64,000 nt of DNA from JAGVGT01 sp963807225 (lineage in GTDB: Bacteria > Desulfobacterota > Desulfobulbia > Desulfobulbales > JAGXFP01), in contig CAWEAD010000005.1 of assembly GCA_963807225.1 (NCBI GenBank), positions 1-64,000 on the forward strand, read 5' to 3'. Position numbers and translations under genes: made by a program. Below, one piece after another: positions 1 through 9,076 of this stretch. How positions within the stretch are numbered: position 1 is the stretch's first letter; each line of letters starts with the position of its first letter. Under the pieces are notes generated by a model. That model saw only the letters and a list, made by a program, of their open reading frames with translations. It was not told where the DNA came from and searched no databases.

Positions 1-49
1 ACCGGACATTTTAATAATTTCGTTGAATAGTATAACACACCAAAAAACA

Positions 50-64
50 TACCACAATGTGGTA
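50..64. promoter_or_regulatory. Palindromic operator candidate upstream of the TraB-family gene
   Basis: The 15-base sequence TACCACAATGTGGTA is a perfect inverted repeat around its central base. A TATAAC-like -10 box lies just upstream at 31-36, so a bound protein would sit near the transcription start. The same half-sites with the same 3-base spacing recur at 15414-15428 in front of the Cys-rich HTH gene. Repressor binding is an inference; the symmetry and the recurrence are read directly. Confidence 0.5.
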
Positions 65-174
65 GTAAAAGAAAATAGCGGCGGCGCCAAAAGAGAAGCT
101 TTGCAGTTTGCTGTTTACCAATTACTCGGAAACCTTTATAAAGGGACGCTTAACCAAAATTTAATCAGAAGATC

Positions 175-1377
175 ATGACGAAACCGACCCAGGAAACCAC
201 CCAGAGCACCACCTCCAAAGCCGATATCCATCGCCTGACCCTTGGCGATCGCGAGATTATTCTGGTGGGCACCGCCCACATCTCGCGGGAGTCGACCGAA
301 CTGGTACGCCAGGTCATCGCCGAGGAGCAACCCGACCGGGTCTGTATCGAGCTGGATGAGAAGCGCTACGAGGCCTTGTCCCAGAGGAAACGCTGGGTCA
401 ACCTCAACCTCAAGGAAATCATCTACCGCAAGCAGCTGACCACCTTGCTGGCTAACCTGGTCCTGGCTTCCTACCAGAAGAAACTGGGCGACCAGTTGGG
501 CATCCAGCCCGGCACCGAACTGCTGGAGGCGGCCCGAGCCGCCGAGGAACACGGCATCGCCGTCAGCCTCTGTGACCGTGATGTGCGGGTGACCATACGG
601 CGGACCTGGCATGCCACCTCGCTCTTCAAGAAAAGCTACCTGCTGGCCAGCCTGCTGGCCAGCCTCTTCGACGACACCGAGATGAGCGAGGAGAAGCTGA
701 CCGAATTGCGCCAGACCGACGTACTCTCCGAGCTTTTACAGGAACTGGGCACGGCCCTGCCGGAATTGAAACGGGTGCTGATCGACGAGCGCGACACCTT
801 TCTCTCGGAGAAGATCAAGGCGGCGGCCGGGCGCAAGGTGGTTGCCGTGGTCGGAGCCGGTCATGTGGCCGGGATCAAGGCGGCGCTAACCGAGGACCGT
901 TCCGGGCAAATGGCCGAGATCAACACCATCCCCCCGGTTTCTCCGGTCTGGAAGATCATCGGCTGGGCTATCCCGGCGGCGATCATTGCCTCGATTTTCC
1001 TCATCGGTATCCGCCAAGGGTCCGGGGCCGCCGGCGACAATATAGTTTACTGGATCCTGGCCAACGGCATCCCCTCGGCCCTGGGTGCCATACTGGCCCT
1101 GGCCCACCCGGTGACCATCATCGGCGCCTTCATCGCCGCGCCGATCACCAGCCTGACCCCGGTGATCGGCGCCGGTTACGTCACCGCCTTTCTCCAGGTG
1201 GTCTACCAGCCCCCGGTGGTGGGAGAATTCGAACGGGCACTAAAGGATATGACCACTTTCACCGGCTGGTGGAAGAACCGCCTGCTGCGGGTTTTCCTGG
1301 CCTTCATCCTGCCCGGTCTGGGCAGCTTTATCGGCACCTGGATCGGCGGTGTCAAGATCTTCTCCAACCTCTTTTAG
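175..1377 (+). CDS. TraB/GumN family membrane protein
   Basis: This 400-residue protein matches the TraB (pheromone shutdown-related) family in motif and length. The N-terminal TIKI/TraB-like domain carries GTAHIS at residues 32-37, an acidic ELDEKRY segment near 60 and GAGHVAG near 227. These glycine/histidine motifs are the presumed metal or active-site elements of the family. The last ~145 residues are hydrophobic, with membrane segments near 257-278, 289-340 (probably two) and 371-392, so the N-terminal domain is membrane-tethered. The cellular role of bacterial TraB proteins is not settled; related TIKI proteins are proteases. A palindromic operator lies about 110 bases upstream. yhbY follows after a 32-base gap. 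Confidence 0.82.
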   Translation: MTKPTQETTQSTTSKADIHRLTLGDREIILVGTAHISRESTELVRQVIAEEQPDRVCIELDEKRYEALSQRKRWVNLNLKEIIYRKQLTTLLANLVLASYQKKLGDQLGIQPGTELLEAARAAEEHGIAVSLCDRDVRVTIRRTWHATSLFKKSYLLASLLASLFDDTEMSEEKLTELRQTDVLSELLQELGTALPELKRVLIDERDTFLSEKIKAAAGRKVVAVVGAGHVAGIKAALTEDRSGQMAEINTIPPVSPVWKIIGWAIPAAIIASIFLIGIRQGSGAAGDNIVYWILANGIPSALGAILALAHPVTIIGAFIAAPITSLTPVIGAGYVTAFLQVVYQPPVVGEFERALKDMTTFTGWWKNRLLRVFLAFILPGLGSFIGTWIGGVKIFSNLF

Positions 1378-1409
1378 ACTGTTGATCTTTTCCGGGAGTA
1401 CCATCGAAC

Positions 1410-1733
1410 ATGGCTAAGCAACCGAAGGCAAAACCACTGACCTCCAAACAGAAAAGCTACCTGCGCGGCCTGGGCCACCACTTGGCGAGCAAAGCCATGC
1501 TGGGCAAGGAAGGGATTACCGACAAGGTCCTGAAGACCGTCGAGGAAACCATCGCCGCCCACGAACTGATCAAGGTCAAGGTTCAGGAAAACTGTCCCCA
1601 CGACCGCAAAGAGGCCGGGGAATTGCTGGCCGAGGCCAGCCGCACCCAGTTGGTCCAGGTTCTGGGTCGCACCCTTCTGCTGTTTCGGGCCAACCCCGAT
1701 CTGCCGGCCGACAAGCGGATCGTCCTGCCCTGA
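1410..1733 (+). CDS. yhbY: Ribosome assembly RNA-binding protein YhbY (CRM domain)
   Basis: The 107-residue product is one CRM (chloroplast RNA splicing and ribosome maturation) domain. It starts with LTSKQKSYLRGLGH and carries the family loop GKEGIT near residue 32, then HELIKVKV and the terminal LGRTLLLFR. Length and motif order match YhbY, which binds pre-50S rRNA during assembly. It lies between the TraB-family gene and cmoA on the same strand with short gaps, so co-transcription is likely. Confidence 0.9.
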   Translation: MAKQPKAKPLTSKQKSYLRGLGHHLASKAMLGKEGITDKVLKTVEETIAAHELIKVKVQENCPHDRKEAGELLAEASRTQLVQVLGRTLLLFRANPDLPADKRIVLP

Positions 1734-1790
1734 GCCTCCCGCCCAAAACCGGGATAAGACGGTGGCGAAGTAACGACCTGCCAGCATAAA

Positions 1791-2522
1791 ATGTCCAGAG
1801 ACGAAATCTACAAGGAACGGCCGGGCGACCAACCCTTCCGCTTCGACGCCAAGGTCGCCGACGTCTTCGACGACATGCTGGAGCGTTCGGTACCCTGCTA
1901 CCGCCAGGTCATCGAAATGACCAGCGCCATCCTCGGCCGCTTCCTGGCTCCGGGAGATCTGATTTACGATCTGGGCTGCTCCACCGGCACGACCCTGCTG
2001 GAACTGGCCCGCCGCTTGCCCCAGCCGGGGCTCCGCTTTATCGGGGTGGACAGCTCCCCTGCCATGCTGGAGAAAGGGGCCCACAAGGCGGAGATGTTCG
2101 GACTCGGCAGTCTCATCGAGTTCCGGACCGCCGACATCACCACCCTGGAGCCTGAGCAGTCCGGCGCCTTCATCCTGAATTATACCCTGCAGTTCATCGC
2201 GCCGAGCCGTCGGATTGAATTTCTGCGCCGGCTCAGGAACGGATTGCGTCCCGGCGGGGTGCTGATCCTGAGCGAAAAAACCGTCTCTCCCGACCCGATC
2301 CTGAACCAGACCTGGTTAGATTTCCATCTGGATTTCAAGCGCCAAAACGGCTACTCCGAAACCGAGATCGCCCGCAAACGCCAGGCCCTGGAACAGGTGC
2401 TGCTGCCCTGCTCCCTGGAGGACAACCTGGAGATGTTGCGCGCGGCCGGTTTCACCACGGTCGAAGGCTTCAGCCGCTGGTTTAATTTCGTCTCCATCCT
2501 GGCGGTAAACGGGCGACCATGA
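1791..2522 (+). CDS. cmoA: Carboxy-S-adenosyl-L-methionine synthase CmoA
   Basis: This 243-residue SAM-dependent enzyme converts SAM and prephenate to carboxy-SAM, the donor for wobble uridine modification (cmo5U34) in tRNA. The SAM-binding motif DLGCSTGTT lies near residues 60-68, followed by GVDSSPAML and a conserved LNYTLQFI segment. Its length is within a few residues of the E. coli enzyme. The stop codon overlaps the start of cmoB by 4 bases (ATGA), as expected for a translationally coupled pair whose product feeds directly into the next enzyme. Confidence 0.93.
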   Translation: MSRDEIYKERPGDQPFRFDAKVADVFDDMLERSVPCYRQVIEMTSAILGRFLAPGDLIYDLGCSTGTTLLELARRLPQPGLRFIGVDSSPAMLEKGAHKAEMFGLGSLIEFRTADITTLEPEQSGAFILNYTLQFIAPSRRIEFLRRLRNGLRPGGVLILSEKTVSPDPILNQTWLDFHLDFKRQNGYSETEIARKRQALEQVLLPCSLEDNLEMLRAAGFTTVEGFSRWFNFVSILAVNGRP

Positions 2523-3646
2523 GACGCGATTACCTGCGTGAATTGCCGCGCCGCGCCCGGCAGGAACTGGGCGAGATCCTGGCCACCCACGACTCGCTTC
2601 TGGCTTCCAGCAAAAAAGGGGTAATCCGTTACCGGAATCTTTGCGAAGAGCTCGCCGACCTGCGCGCCGAATATCTCGATCTCGACCGGGCGGCGGTGAC
2701 CATCGGGCGGGCCGAAGAGTTGAGCGAGGGGGAAAGGGAGCGACTGCGCCGGGTCCTGCGCGGCTTCATGCCCTGGCGCAAGGGCCCGTTCAATCTCTTC
2801 GGCATCGAAATCGACGCCGAATGGCAAAGCAATCGCAAGTGGGACCGCCTGCAACCGGTCCTGCCGGAGCTCACCGGCCGGGTGATCGCCGATATCGGTT
2901 GCAACAACGGCTACTACATGTTCCGGATGGCCGCCCATCAACCCCGGCTGGTCCTGGGTTTCGAGCCGCTCCTCCACCATCATTTCACCTTCCGGACCTT
3001 GAACAATCTGGCCGGTTGCGCCAACCTGGTCAGCGAGCTGCTGGGGGTCGAGCACCTGGGACTTTTCGAGGACTACTTCGAGGTGGTCTTACTGATGGGC
3101 ATCCTCTATCACCGAATCTCGCCAATTGAGGTTCTGCGCGACTGCTATCGGGCCTTGCGGCCGGGCGGGGTACTGATCGTCGAATCCCAGGCCATCCCCG
3201 GCGAGGAACCTGTGGCCCTGTTTCCCGAGACCACCTACGCCAAGGCGCCTGGTACCTGGTTCGTGCCCACCGCGCCCTGTCTGGCCAACTGGCTCAAACG
3301 AGCCGGCTTTACCGGGGTGGAAGTATTCTGCCGCCACCCCATGGATGCCGCGGAACAAAGGCGCACCGAGTGGATGGACTTCGAATCCTTCACCGACTTT
3401 TTGGACCCGACCGACCCGACCCGAACCATAGAAGGTTATCCGGCTCCCTGGCGGATCTTCATCAAAGCGGTCAAGAGAGGGAAAAGTCTACAATGCCGGA
3501 CGAGTTCAACCACGCAATCTCACTTCCTGGCCCTAACCCCAGGCCGACGATTAGTTAAAGTTACAGGATCGCCATCCGCCGGCGCTATGGCTACCCCGGT
3601 AAAGTGGCAGACCACGCAGAAGCCGACTCCCATCCGGCTCCACTGA
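2519..3646 (+). CDS. cmoB: tRNA U34 carboxymethyltransferase CmoB, with aberrant C-terminus
   Basis: CmoB transfers the carboxymethyl group from carboxy-SAM to 5-hydroxyuridine at tRNA position 34. The SAM site ADIGCNNGYYMF is at about residues 124-135, and the typical YHRISPIEVL and LRPGG segments follow. The family core ends near residue 318 (IFIKAVKRG), close to the usual ~323-residue length. About 50 further residues (from roughly 322 to 375) are low-complexity, resemble no CmoB tail, and overlap antisense with the 3' end of a decayed cytochrome gene. A lost stop or a one-base indel near 3480 is the likely cause. The core identification is firm; the last 160 bases are not. Confidence 0.85.
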   Translation: MRRDYLRELPRRARQELGEILATHDSLLASSKKGVIRYRNLCEELADLRAEYLDLDRAAVTIGRAEELSEGERERLRRVLRGFMPWRKGPFNLFGIEIDAEWQSNRKWDRLQPVLPELTGRVIADIGCNNGYYMFRMAAHQPRLVLGFEPLLHHHFTFRTLNNLAGCANLVSELLGVEHLGLFEDYFEVVLLMGILYHRISPIEVLRDCYRALRPGGVLIVESQAIPGEEPVALFPETTYAKAPGTWFVPTAPCLANWLKRAGFTGVEVFCRHPMDAAEQRRTEWMDFESFTDFLDPTDPTRTIEGYPAPWRIFIKAVKRGKSLQCRTSSTTQSHFLALTPGRRLVKVTGSPSAGAMATPVKWQTTQKPTPIRLH

Positions 3647-4268
3647 GCCGTCGCGGAACCGCCATGGACCGCGTGGCAGGCCTGGCAGGCCTTGCCGAGA
3701 AGAGATAGTTGAAGGGCTGGAAGACACCCATGGTGACGATCGCCTCAGTATGGCATTTGAAGCAAATATGGGGCTTTGATCTTGACCAGCATTTCCGATT
3801 TGCCGTGATGCCCGGAATGGCAATCCAGACATGACAGTTGCTTTTCTCGCCCCTCCAGGCCGGTGCTGGTCAAGAGGCCGTGCCGGTCATGAGGATTGAT
3901 GGCCCGAAACCCGAACATTTCCTGATTGTAATGGCATTTGCCGCAGATGTTGTTTTGCTCGGTCTTGCTGAACGTATCGATATCCTTTTGCGGATTGGTT
4001 TCCGGGTCGCGCACATGGTTGGCGGAATTATCGTGGCAGGCCTGCGCATTCCCTTAATTCCGGCCGGGGAACGATGGACATCCGGTCCTCGTCGCCATGT
4101 CCGGTTTTCTTCCAGGCATCATATTCCGCTTCATGACATGCCTTGCACTCCGTGGCCGGGGGAACCTCCCCGGCGAACTGAAGATTTTCCAGTTTGGGAT
4201 AGTCCCAGGTCCGTGCACAACCGAACATCGCAAACACAAACCAGCAACAACAAGAAGTTTTTCTGCAT
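3522..4268 (-). pseudogene. Decayed seven-heme lipoprotein c-type cytochrome
   Basis: Minus-strand pieces in different frames join into one lipoprotein cytochrome. It opens with MQKNFLLLL, then a frameshift, then FVFAMFGC with a lipobox cysteine. Heme motifs follow in order: CKACH, a second CXXCH split by an indel (TGC GCA GGC C TGC CAC), CGKCH, CLDCH, CFKCH, CQACH and CVVCH. At least four frameshifts separate the pieces, near 4250, 4035, 3765 and 3690. The 3' end runs into the cmoB extension on the opposite strand. It was presumably a periplasmic or outer-membrane electron-transfer protein. Whether it is a true pseudogene or a poorly sequenced gene cannot be decided here, because neighbouring genes also carry indels. 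Confidence 0.65.
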
Positions 4269-4592
4269 TCGATATGACCTTTCAGGTAGGAATGTTAAGA
4301 GATTACTGGTCCAAGTGAGCCGTTTATTGTTGTGGACTCGCTAATCCAGCCAAATTTTCAGCTTATCGCTTATCTATGACTGATACTCGCTTTAAATGAG
4401 CTGCCGGGCGGACTGCCAACACCGAACCAGGCAAACTGATCAACCCCAAGAATTCACCAGTCGATCTGGAAATATTCGTCAGCCCCAGGTCACCCCGCCG
4501 ATAGCCGCTCCGGAACATTATAATTTCCCGGCCAGGTATGGGACCGGTGGTAGTTCATTTGTTTCCTCGTTGAATCGTCTCATTATGTCGAA
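4269..4592. other. Intergenic stretch without recognisable gene
   Basis: This 324-base stretch lies between two decayed minus-strand genes. It contains only short, low-quality open frames with no recognisable protein motif and no strong terminator. It presumably holds the promoter and ribosome-binding site of the cytochrome remnant (a GAAAGG lies about 9 bases before its ATG). Confidence 0.4.
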
Positions 4593-6875
4593 CTAATGAA
4601 AAGCGGCGCCACATTTCCCACATCGCCGTTTCGAAATTCCGAGCGAATCGTCGGGCGTCGAAAAGCGGAGATGCCGAGACCTGCCGGCGCAATCGGCCCG
4701 AAGCCGGGCCAACTGCTCCAGATCCGCCGCACGGGTTACGATTTTGGCCACATAGTCCTCATCATCCATGGCGATCCAGTCGTCCATCCCGGTATTATGG
4801 GCGATACTCTCGCCAACATGGGCAATGAACCGGTCGCCCCGGCGAGTAATGAACGGCACCCCCATCCATAATCCTTCGGCACTGGTGGTCGTGCCGTTGT
4901 ATGGAAAGGGATCAAGGGCGATATCGACCCGGTTATAGGCCGCCAGATGTTCTTCCCGGCGGAGATCAAAACCTTCAATAAGCAAGCGCTCGGGCGCAAT
5001 GCCGAAGGCGACAAAACGCTGCCGCATGTTCTCGGCGAAAGTCGAATCCATGAAATTGCTACGCCTTAAGAAATAGCCTGGAGTCAGGTAAGGTCGTGCA
5101 GGACTTTCGCCCAAAGTTCGATAACTAGTTCGTTGATCTTAGCTGGATTATTGAAACAACCGAAAGTGATGCGACTCTTCCTTGAGCGCGGGCAGCGGGA
5201 CCACATGCCAGACGCCTGCCGAGGCGGCGAAAAGCAGAGATAACTCTCCGGCAGAGCGTCGAGATGGCTTCTGTAAAGTGCTTTTCCTCACCGGGAGGCA
5301 CGACATGGGGATCGGCCAGCAGATAATCTATTTCCGCCAGGCCGGTAGAAGCGGAATACCCTAACCAGCTGACCTGAACCGGCGCCGGTTTCCAGGCGAA
5401 TACCGGCAAACGGTTGTGGCTGGTATGACCGGCAAGATCGAAAAGAACATGCACCCCGTCATCATGGATCAGGCGGGCGGCGGCTTCGTCGGCCAACGAG
5501 AGACAGGGACTTCCAGGCGCTGAAGCGGGGCCGGATCCGGGCTGTCAGCGCATCCTCTAGATGGTGGGTTGAGTAGGCGAACAGCTCGATTCGAGAAGGG
5601 TCGAGTCTCGGCCAGAAAGTATCTTCCAGGAAAATATCCTACCGGGTGGTTCCGTCAAATCTCCGGACACCAGGCCAACACGGAGCCGCTCTGGGGTGGC
5701 GGGACAGGGCCAGACCGTGAAGGACGAACGTCAACCTTGGCCTCGGATACCATTTCCCATATCGGCGGGCTTCTTCGAGATATTCGACAACCGATTGGTT
5801 AGCCAGATAGTTGCTGAACTCAAGAGAAGGTTGCTGTGCGTCTTTGGGTAGATCGGGACGCAAAGTTCAAGCGCCCGGCGATAGCTGGCAATAGCCTCCT
5901 CGGTCTTGCCTTGAAGTCCTTCAGGACGATTGCCAAGATTACTGTACGCATCGGCTAAATCCGGTTGCAAAGCGCCATTGCTCCGAGTGCGAGAGCCTTC
6001 GACCGGATGCTGCCTCCACTCCGCATTTTACCTTGATCATTGAGGACGTTGCCGAGATTGTTGATGCGCATCGACAAAATCTGGCTTCAAGGCCAGTGCC
6101 CTGCGGAAACTGGCTACTGCCCCGTCCAGCTTACCTTGACCATGAAGGGTAACGCCAAGAAGACAATGCGCCTCGGCAGAATCCGGATCGCAAGGAGAGC
6201 GCCTGGCGGTAAGCTGGCACACTGCTTCGTCCAGCTTTCCTTGATCATAGAGAATTTTCCCGAGATTGCAGTATGCTTCGGCAAAACCCGGCATTCAAGG
6301 CGAGCGCCCGGCGAAAGATGGCAGACGCTTCATCCAATTTGCCTTGATCATGGAGGACTACGCCAAGATTGATGCAGGCCTGGATAAAATCCGGTTTCAA
6401 GGCAAGCGCCCGGCTGGAAAGCTGGCAGCCGCCTCATCGAGCTTGCCCAGATCATTGAGAGCATTCCCTAGATTATAGTGAACCACGAAAAGATCCGGTC
6501 TCAATTCGAGCGCTTGCCGGTAGCTGATGGCCGCCTCCTGCCATTTTGCCCTGCCCCCGGAGAATATTCCCGAGATTACCGTGGGCCTCGGCAAAATCCG
6601 GCTTTAGATTAAGTCGCCCGGCGGTAACATGAAGCCGCTTCATCGAACCTGCCTTGATCCATGAAGACATTGCCAAGACGATATTGCGCCTCGGGGTCAT
6701 CGGGTGCCAACAGAAGAATCTGCCGGTAAAAGGACTCGGCCTGGGAGAGCCGCCCAGCCTGATGATGGGCCATGGCTTCCTGATAAACGTCTCCTTCCGC
6801 TCCGCCCGGTTTACCGGCAAATGGTTTTCTTTTGGGCTGAACGGATCTGCGCTTTAATTTTATTTTATTCGCCAT
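4593..6875 (-). pseudogene. Frameshifted TPR / O-GlcNAc transferase-like (GT41) glycosyltransferase
   Basis: Consecutive minus-strand fragments in shifting frames form one large protein. The N-terminus at 6875-6609 has a basic start and TPR units (AESFYRQILLLAPDDPEAQY, NVFMDQGRFDEAASCYRRA). More TPR fragments follow between 6600 and 5640. The C-terminal half is a GT41 domain: HVLFDLAGHTSHNRLPVFAWKP, then PVQVSWLGYSASTGL, then LDPFPYNGTTTSAEGLWMGV. This is the architecture of bacterial SPINDLY/OGT-like transferases, usually 600-800 residues. At least six frame changes occur. Either the gene is dead or this patch carries sequencing indels. It may once have glycosylated proteins. Confidence 0.65.
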
Positions 6876-7073
6876 ATTCGAATCCCTTATTCCGAAATCT
6901 GTCCGATTCCGGCCGCACCGTCTTTAAGCTGGATGATGAGTTCCCTCCTGGAATCAGCAACAAATGAATGCAGACGACGGCGAGACTAGCCGAACGCATT
7001 GATTACCATGTAAGATACCCGATTTACATCGATTCCCGCCAGGCGGCAAAAATTCCTCCGCCTCCTTCTGGGG
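6876..7073. other. Spacer between OGT remnant and radical SAM gene
   Basis: About 200 bases (280 if the radical SAM frame is taken to stop at 7156). No gene, tRNA or terminator is evident. Confidence 0.4.
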
Positions 7074-7155
7074 CTATAATTCCATCCGCAATCGAAGAAA
7101 TCGTTTCTGCCTTACAGATTCTGCAATGACGGTCTCCCCTCGAGGCACCATTCGG

Positions 7156-8130
7156 TCAAAGACCACTTCTATCCCTTCCAGCAAGCCCTTGCGGCGCAAG
7201 GAGTCGAGGCAACGATTTCCGGGACCCGCGCAAGATCGACTGATCGGCGGCGGCAATTGTCAGTCGCCGGGGACCGTTGCCGCCGGGGGCCAGAAGCTTC
7301 CTGAGCCGTCGGTGCAGACTCCAGGAGAGTACCAGTTCACCGAAGGCGGGATGATGTGGGCCGGCCAGGATTTCTCCGGCCAGGGTCGCGGTCTCTTGCA
7401 AACCCATGCGCACCACCCTGACCTTCCGTTTGACAAAGATCTCGCGCAGCCGGGCGCAAAGGGCCACCGCTTTGGGCAAGCTGAGCGGCCGGTAGCGGCC
7501 GTCCTGATAATCCGCCGCCAATCCGCTGCCTTTTAAAACCAGCACCGGGTAGAGCCGGGCCACTTCCGGCTGGAGGTTGGCCAGCTCCGCCGCGCCGCTC
7601 AGAACCCGGCCGACCCTTTCCCCGGGCAACCCGACCATCAGCTGCACCCCGACCCTTAAACTGTTCTTCTGCAACAATTCTATGGCCCGGAGGGAATCGG
7701 CGGCGGAGTGGCCGCGCCCGCAACGGGCCAGGACCTCGTCATCTAGGGACTGTACCCCCAGTTCCACCATGGTCACCCCCATCGACTTCAGGAAATCAAC
7801 CCGGTCCTGGTCGAGGTAATCGGGACGGGTGGAAATTCTGATCCCATCCACTCGGCCCGCGGTGCGGAAAGGCGCCACCGCCGCCAACAGATTTCCCTGG
7901 AGCTTCCGGGGTAGTCCGCTGAAGCTGCCGCCATAAAAGGCAACCTGAGTTTCGCCTCGTTCGGCGCTCTTGGTAGCCAGATAGCTTTCTATGGTGGCGG
8001 TAATCTCGACAGTTCCGGGGACTGCGCCGGCGTTCAGACCGGTGATGGCCGTCTGGTTGCAGAAGGTGCAACGCTGCGGGCATCCGAGATGGGGAATGAA
8101 GAAGGGGATAACCAGGGGCGGCGAGCTCAT
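7156..8130 (-). CDS. Elp3-like radical SAM protein, C-terminus frameshifted
   Basis: The N-terminus carries the radical SAM cluster motif CPQRCTFC (Cys17, Cys21, Cys24), which binds a 4Fe-4S cluster. AFYGGSFSGLP, then RISTRPDYL and VELGVQSLDD follow, the pattern of the Elp3/YhcC-like group. The reading frame ends in an unlike tail (GSRKSLPRLL...). The adjoining frame continues plausibly as LDSLRRKGLLEGIEVVFDRM and stops at 7074, so a one-base indel near 7210 probably truncates the real protein, which would span 7074-8130. rnc lies 11 bases upstream on the same strand. The substrate is unknown. Confidence 0.8.
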   Translation of the reverse strand: MSSPPLVIPFFIPHLGCPQRCTFCNQTAITGLNAGAVPGTVEITATIESYLATKSAERGETQVAFYGGSFSGLPRKLQGNLLAAVAPFRTAGRVDGIRISTRPDYLDQDRVDFLKSMGVTMVELGVQSLDDEVLARCGRGHSAADSLRAIELLQKNSLRVGVQLMVGLPGERVGRVLSGAAELANLQPEVARLYPVLVLKGSGLAADYQDGRYRPLSLPKAVALCARLREIFVKRKVRVVRMGLQETATLAGEILAGPHHPAFGELVLSWSLHRRLRKLLAPGGNGPRRLTIAAADQSILRGSRKSLPRLLAPQGLAGRDRSGL

Positions 8131-8141
8131 CGGGTTGTGAT

Positions 8142-8936
8142 TCAGTCGCCGAACAAGCCCAGGTCGGGCAAGCGACGCAGGGCCTCGGCGGCTGCGTTCT
8201 GCTCGGCTACTTTCTTGTTCAAAGCCTCCCCCCTCGCCAGGACTAAACCCCGGAAGCGGACCGAAACAGTGAAGGTCTTTCGGTGGTCCGGCCCTTCGGT
8301 GTTTTCCAGAACATAGGTAGGGGCCTCGCTATAATTTTCTTGGAAGATTTCCTGCAGCCGGCTCTTGGCGTCGGCCTGTTCCAGCTTTCGGCGCATATCA
8401 TCGAGGCCGGGTTGAAAGTGCTGATTGATGAAGTCGGCCACCCCGTCATAGCCGCCATCCAGAAATATGGCGCCCAGAACCGCCTCGTAGGTGCTGGAGA
8501 GAATAGAAGGTTTTTCGCGGCCCAGAGAAGACTCTTCGCCCTTCCCCAGACAGAGGAACTCGCCCAAGCCCAGACGGGCGGCCATCTCGGCCAGGTGGCT
8601 CTCTTTGACCAGCATGGCTTTGAGCCTGGTCATCTCCCCTTCGCGCATTTCGGGATAGCGCCGATAGAGGGCGTGCCCGATAACCAGATCGAGGACGGCA
8701 TCCCCCAGAAATTCCAGGCGCTCGTTGTCGGCCGGCAGCTGACGTACCTGCTCGAAAGAAAAGGAACGGTGCAACAAAGCCAGCTGCAGGAGACTCTGGT
8801 CCCGAAAGCGATAGGCAAGTTTATCCTCGAACCGGTCCAGCACCTCCCGGTTATTTTCGGTCAATTCCGTCAAGACATCCATGATCTTATCCTCAACCGC
8901 CGGAGAACCCTGGCCGGCAGCCATTATTGTCGACAT
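8142..8936 (-). CDS. rnc: Ribonuclease III
   Basis: The 264-residue product has the RNase III signature NERLEFLGDAVLDL at residues 71-84, containing catalytic acidic residues, and the second acidic cluster in the STYEAVLGAIFLDGG region. A C-terminal double-stranded RNA-binding domain occupies about residues 185-260 (SRLQEIFQEN through KKVAEQNAAAEAL). It cleaves rRNA precursors and other duplex RNA. The family is usually 225-250 residues, so translation may instead start at Met19 (8882). It is divergent from the tRNA-Cys gene and shares a short intergenic region with it. Confidence 0.93.
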   Translation of the reverse strand: MSTIMAAGQGSPAVEDKIMDVLTELTENNREVLDRFEDKLAYRFRDQSLLQLALLHRSFSFEQVRQLPADNERLEFLGDAVLDLVIGHALYRRYPEMREGEMTRLKAMLVKESHLAEMAARLGLGEFLCLGKGEESSLGREKPSILSSTYEAVLGAIFLDGGYDGVADFINQHFQPGLDDMRRKLEQADAKSRLQEIFQENYSEAPTYVLENTEGPDHRKTFTVSVRFRGLVLARGEALNKKVAEQNAAAEALRRLPDLGLFGD

Positions 8937-8942
8937 TTACTC

Positions 8943-8972
8943 TTGTCAAAAGCGCCAATCTATGTTTAGAAT
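8943..8972 (+). promoter_or_regulatory. Sigma-70-type promoter for tRNA-Cys
   Basis: TTGTCA at 8943-8948 and TAGAAT at 8967-8972 are separated by 18 bases, ending about 20 bases before the mature tRNA. The spacing and near-consensus hexamers are read directly; activity is inferred. Confidence 0.55.
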
Positions 8973-8992
8973 TGTGCCGCGTTTCACCGAAG

Positions 8993-9068
8993 GGCGGCGT
9001 AGCCAAGTGGCTAAGGCAGAGGTCTGCAAAACCTTTATTCAGCGGTTCGACTCCGCTCGCCGCCTCCA
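8993..9068 (+). tRNA. tRNA-Cys (anticodon GCA)
   Basis: A complete cloverleaf can be drawn. The acceptor arm GGCGGCG (8993-8999) pairs with CGCCGCC (9058-9064). The anticodon stem-loop is GAGGT-CTGCAAA-ACCTT with anticodon GCA. The T arm AGCGG-TTCGACT-CCGCT follows, then discriminator T and an encoded CCA (9066-9068). The D arm is GCC-AAGTGGCTAA-GGC. A strong terminator follows immediately, so it is a single-tRNA transcription unit. Confidence 0.95.
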
Positions 9069-9076
9069 GATATTCC

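Noticed and set aside
4396..4596. Plus-strand 66-codon frame in the damaged patch
   Set aside because: No ribosome-binding site, no motif, and composition unlike real genes here.
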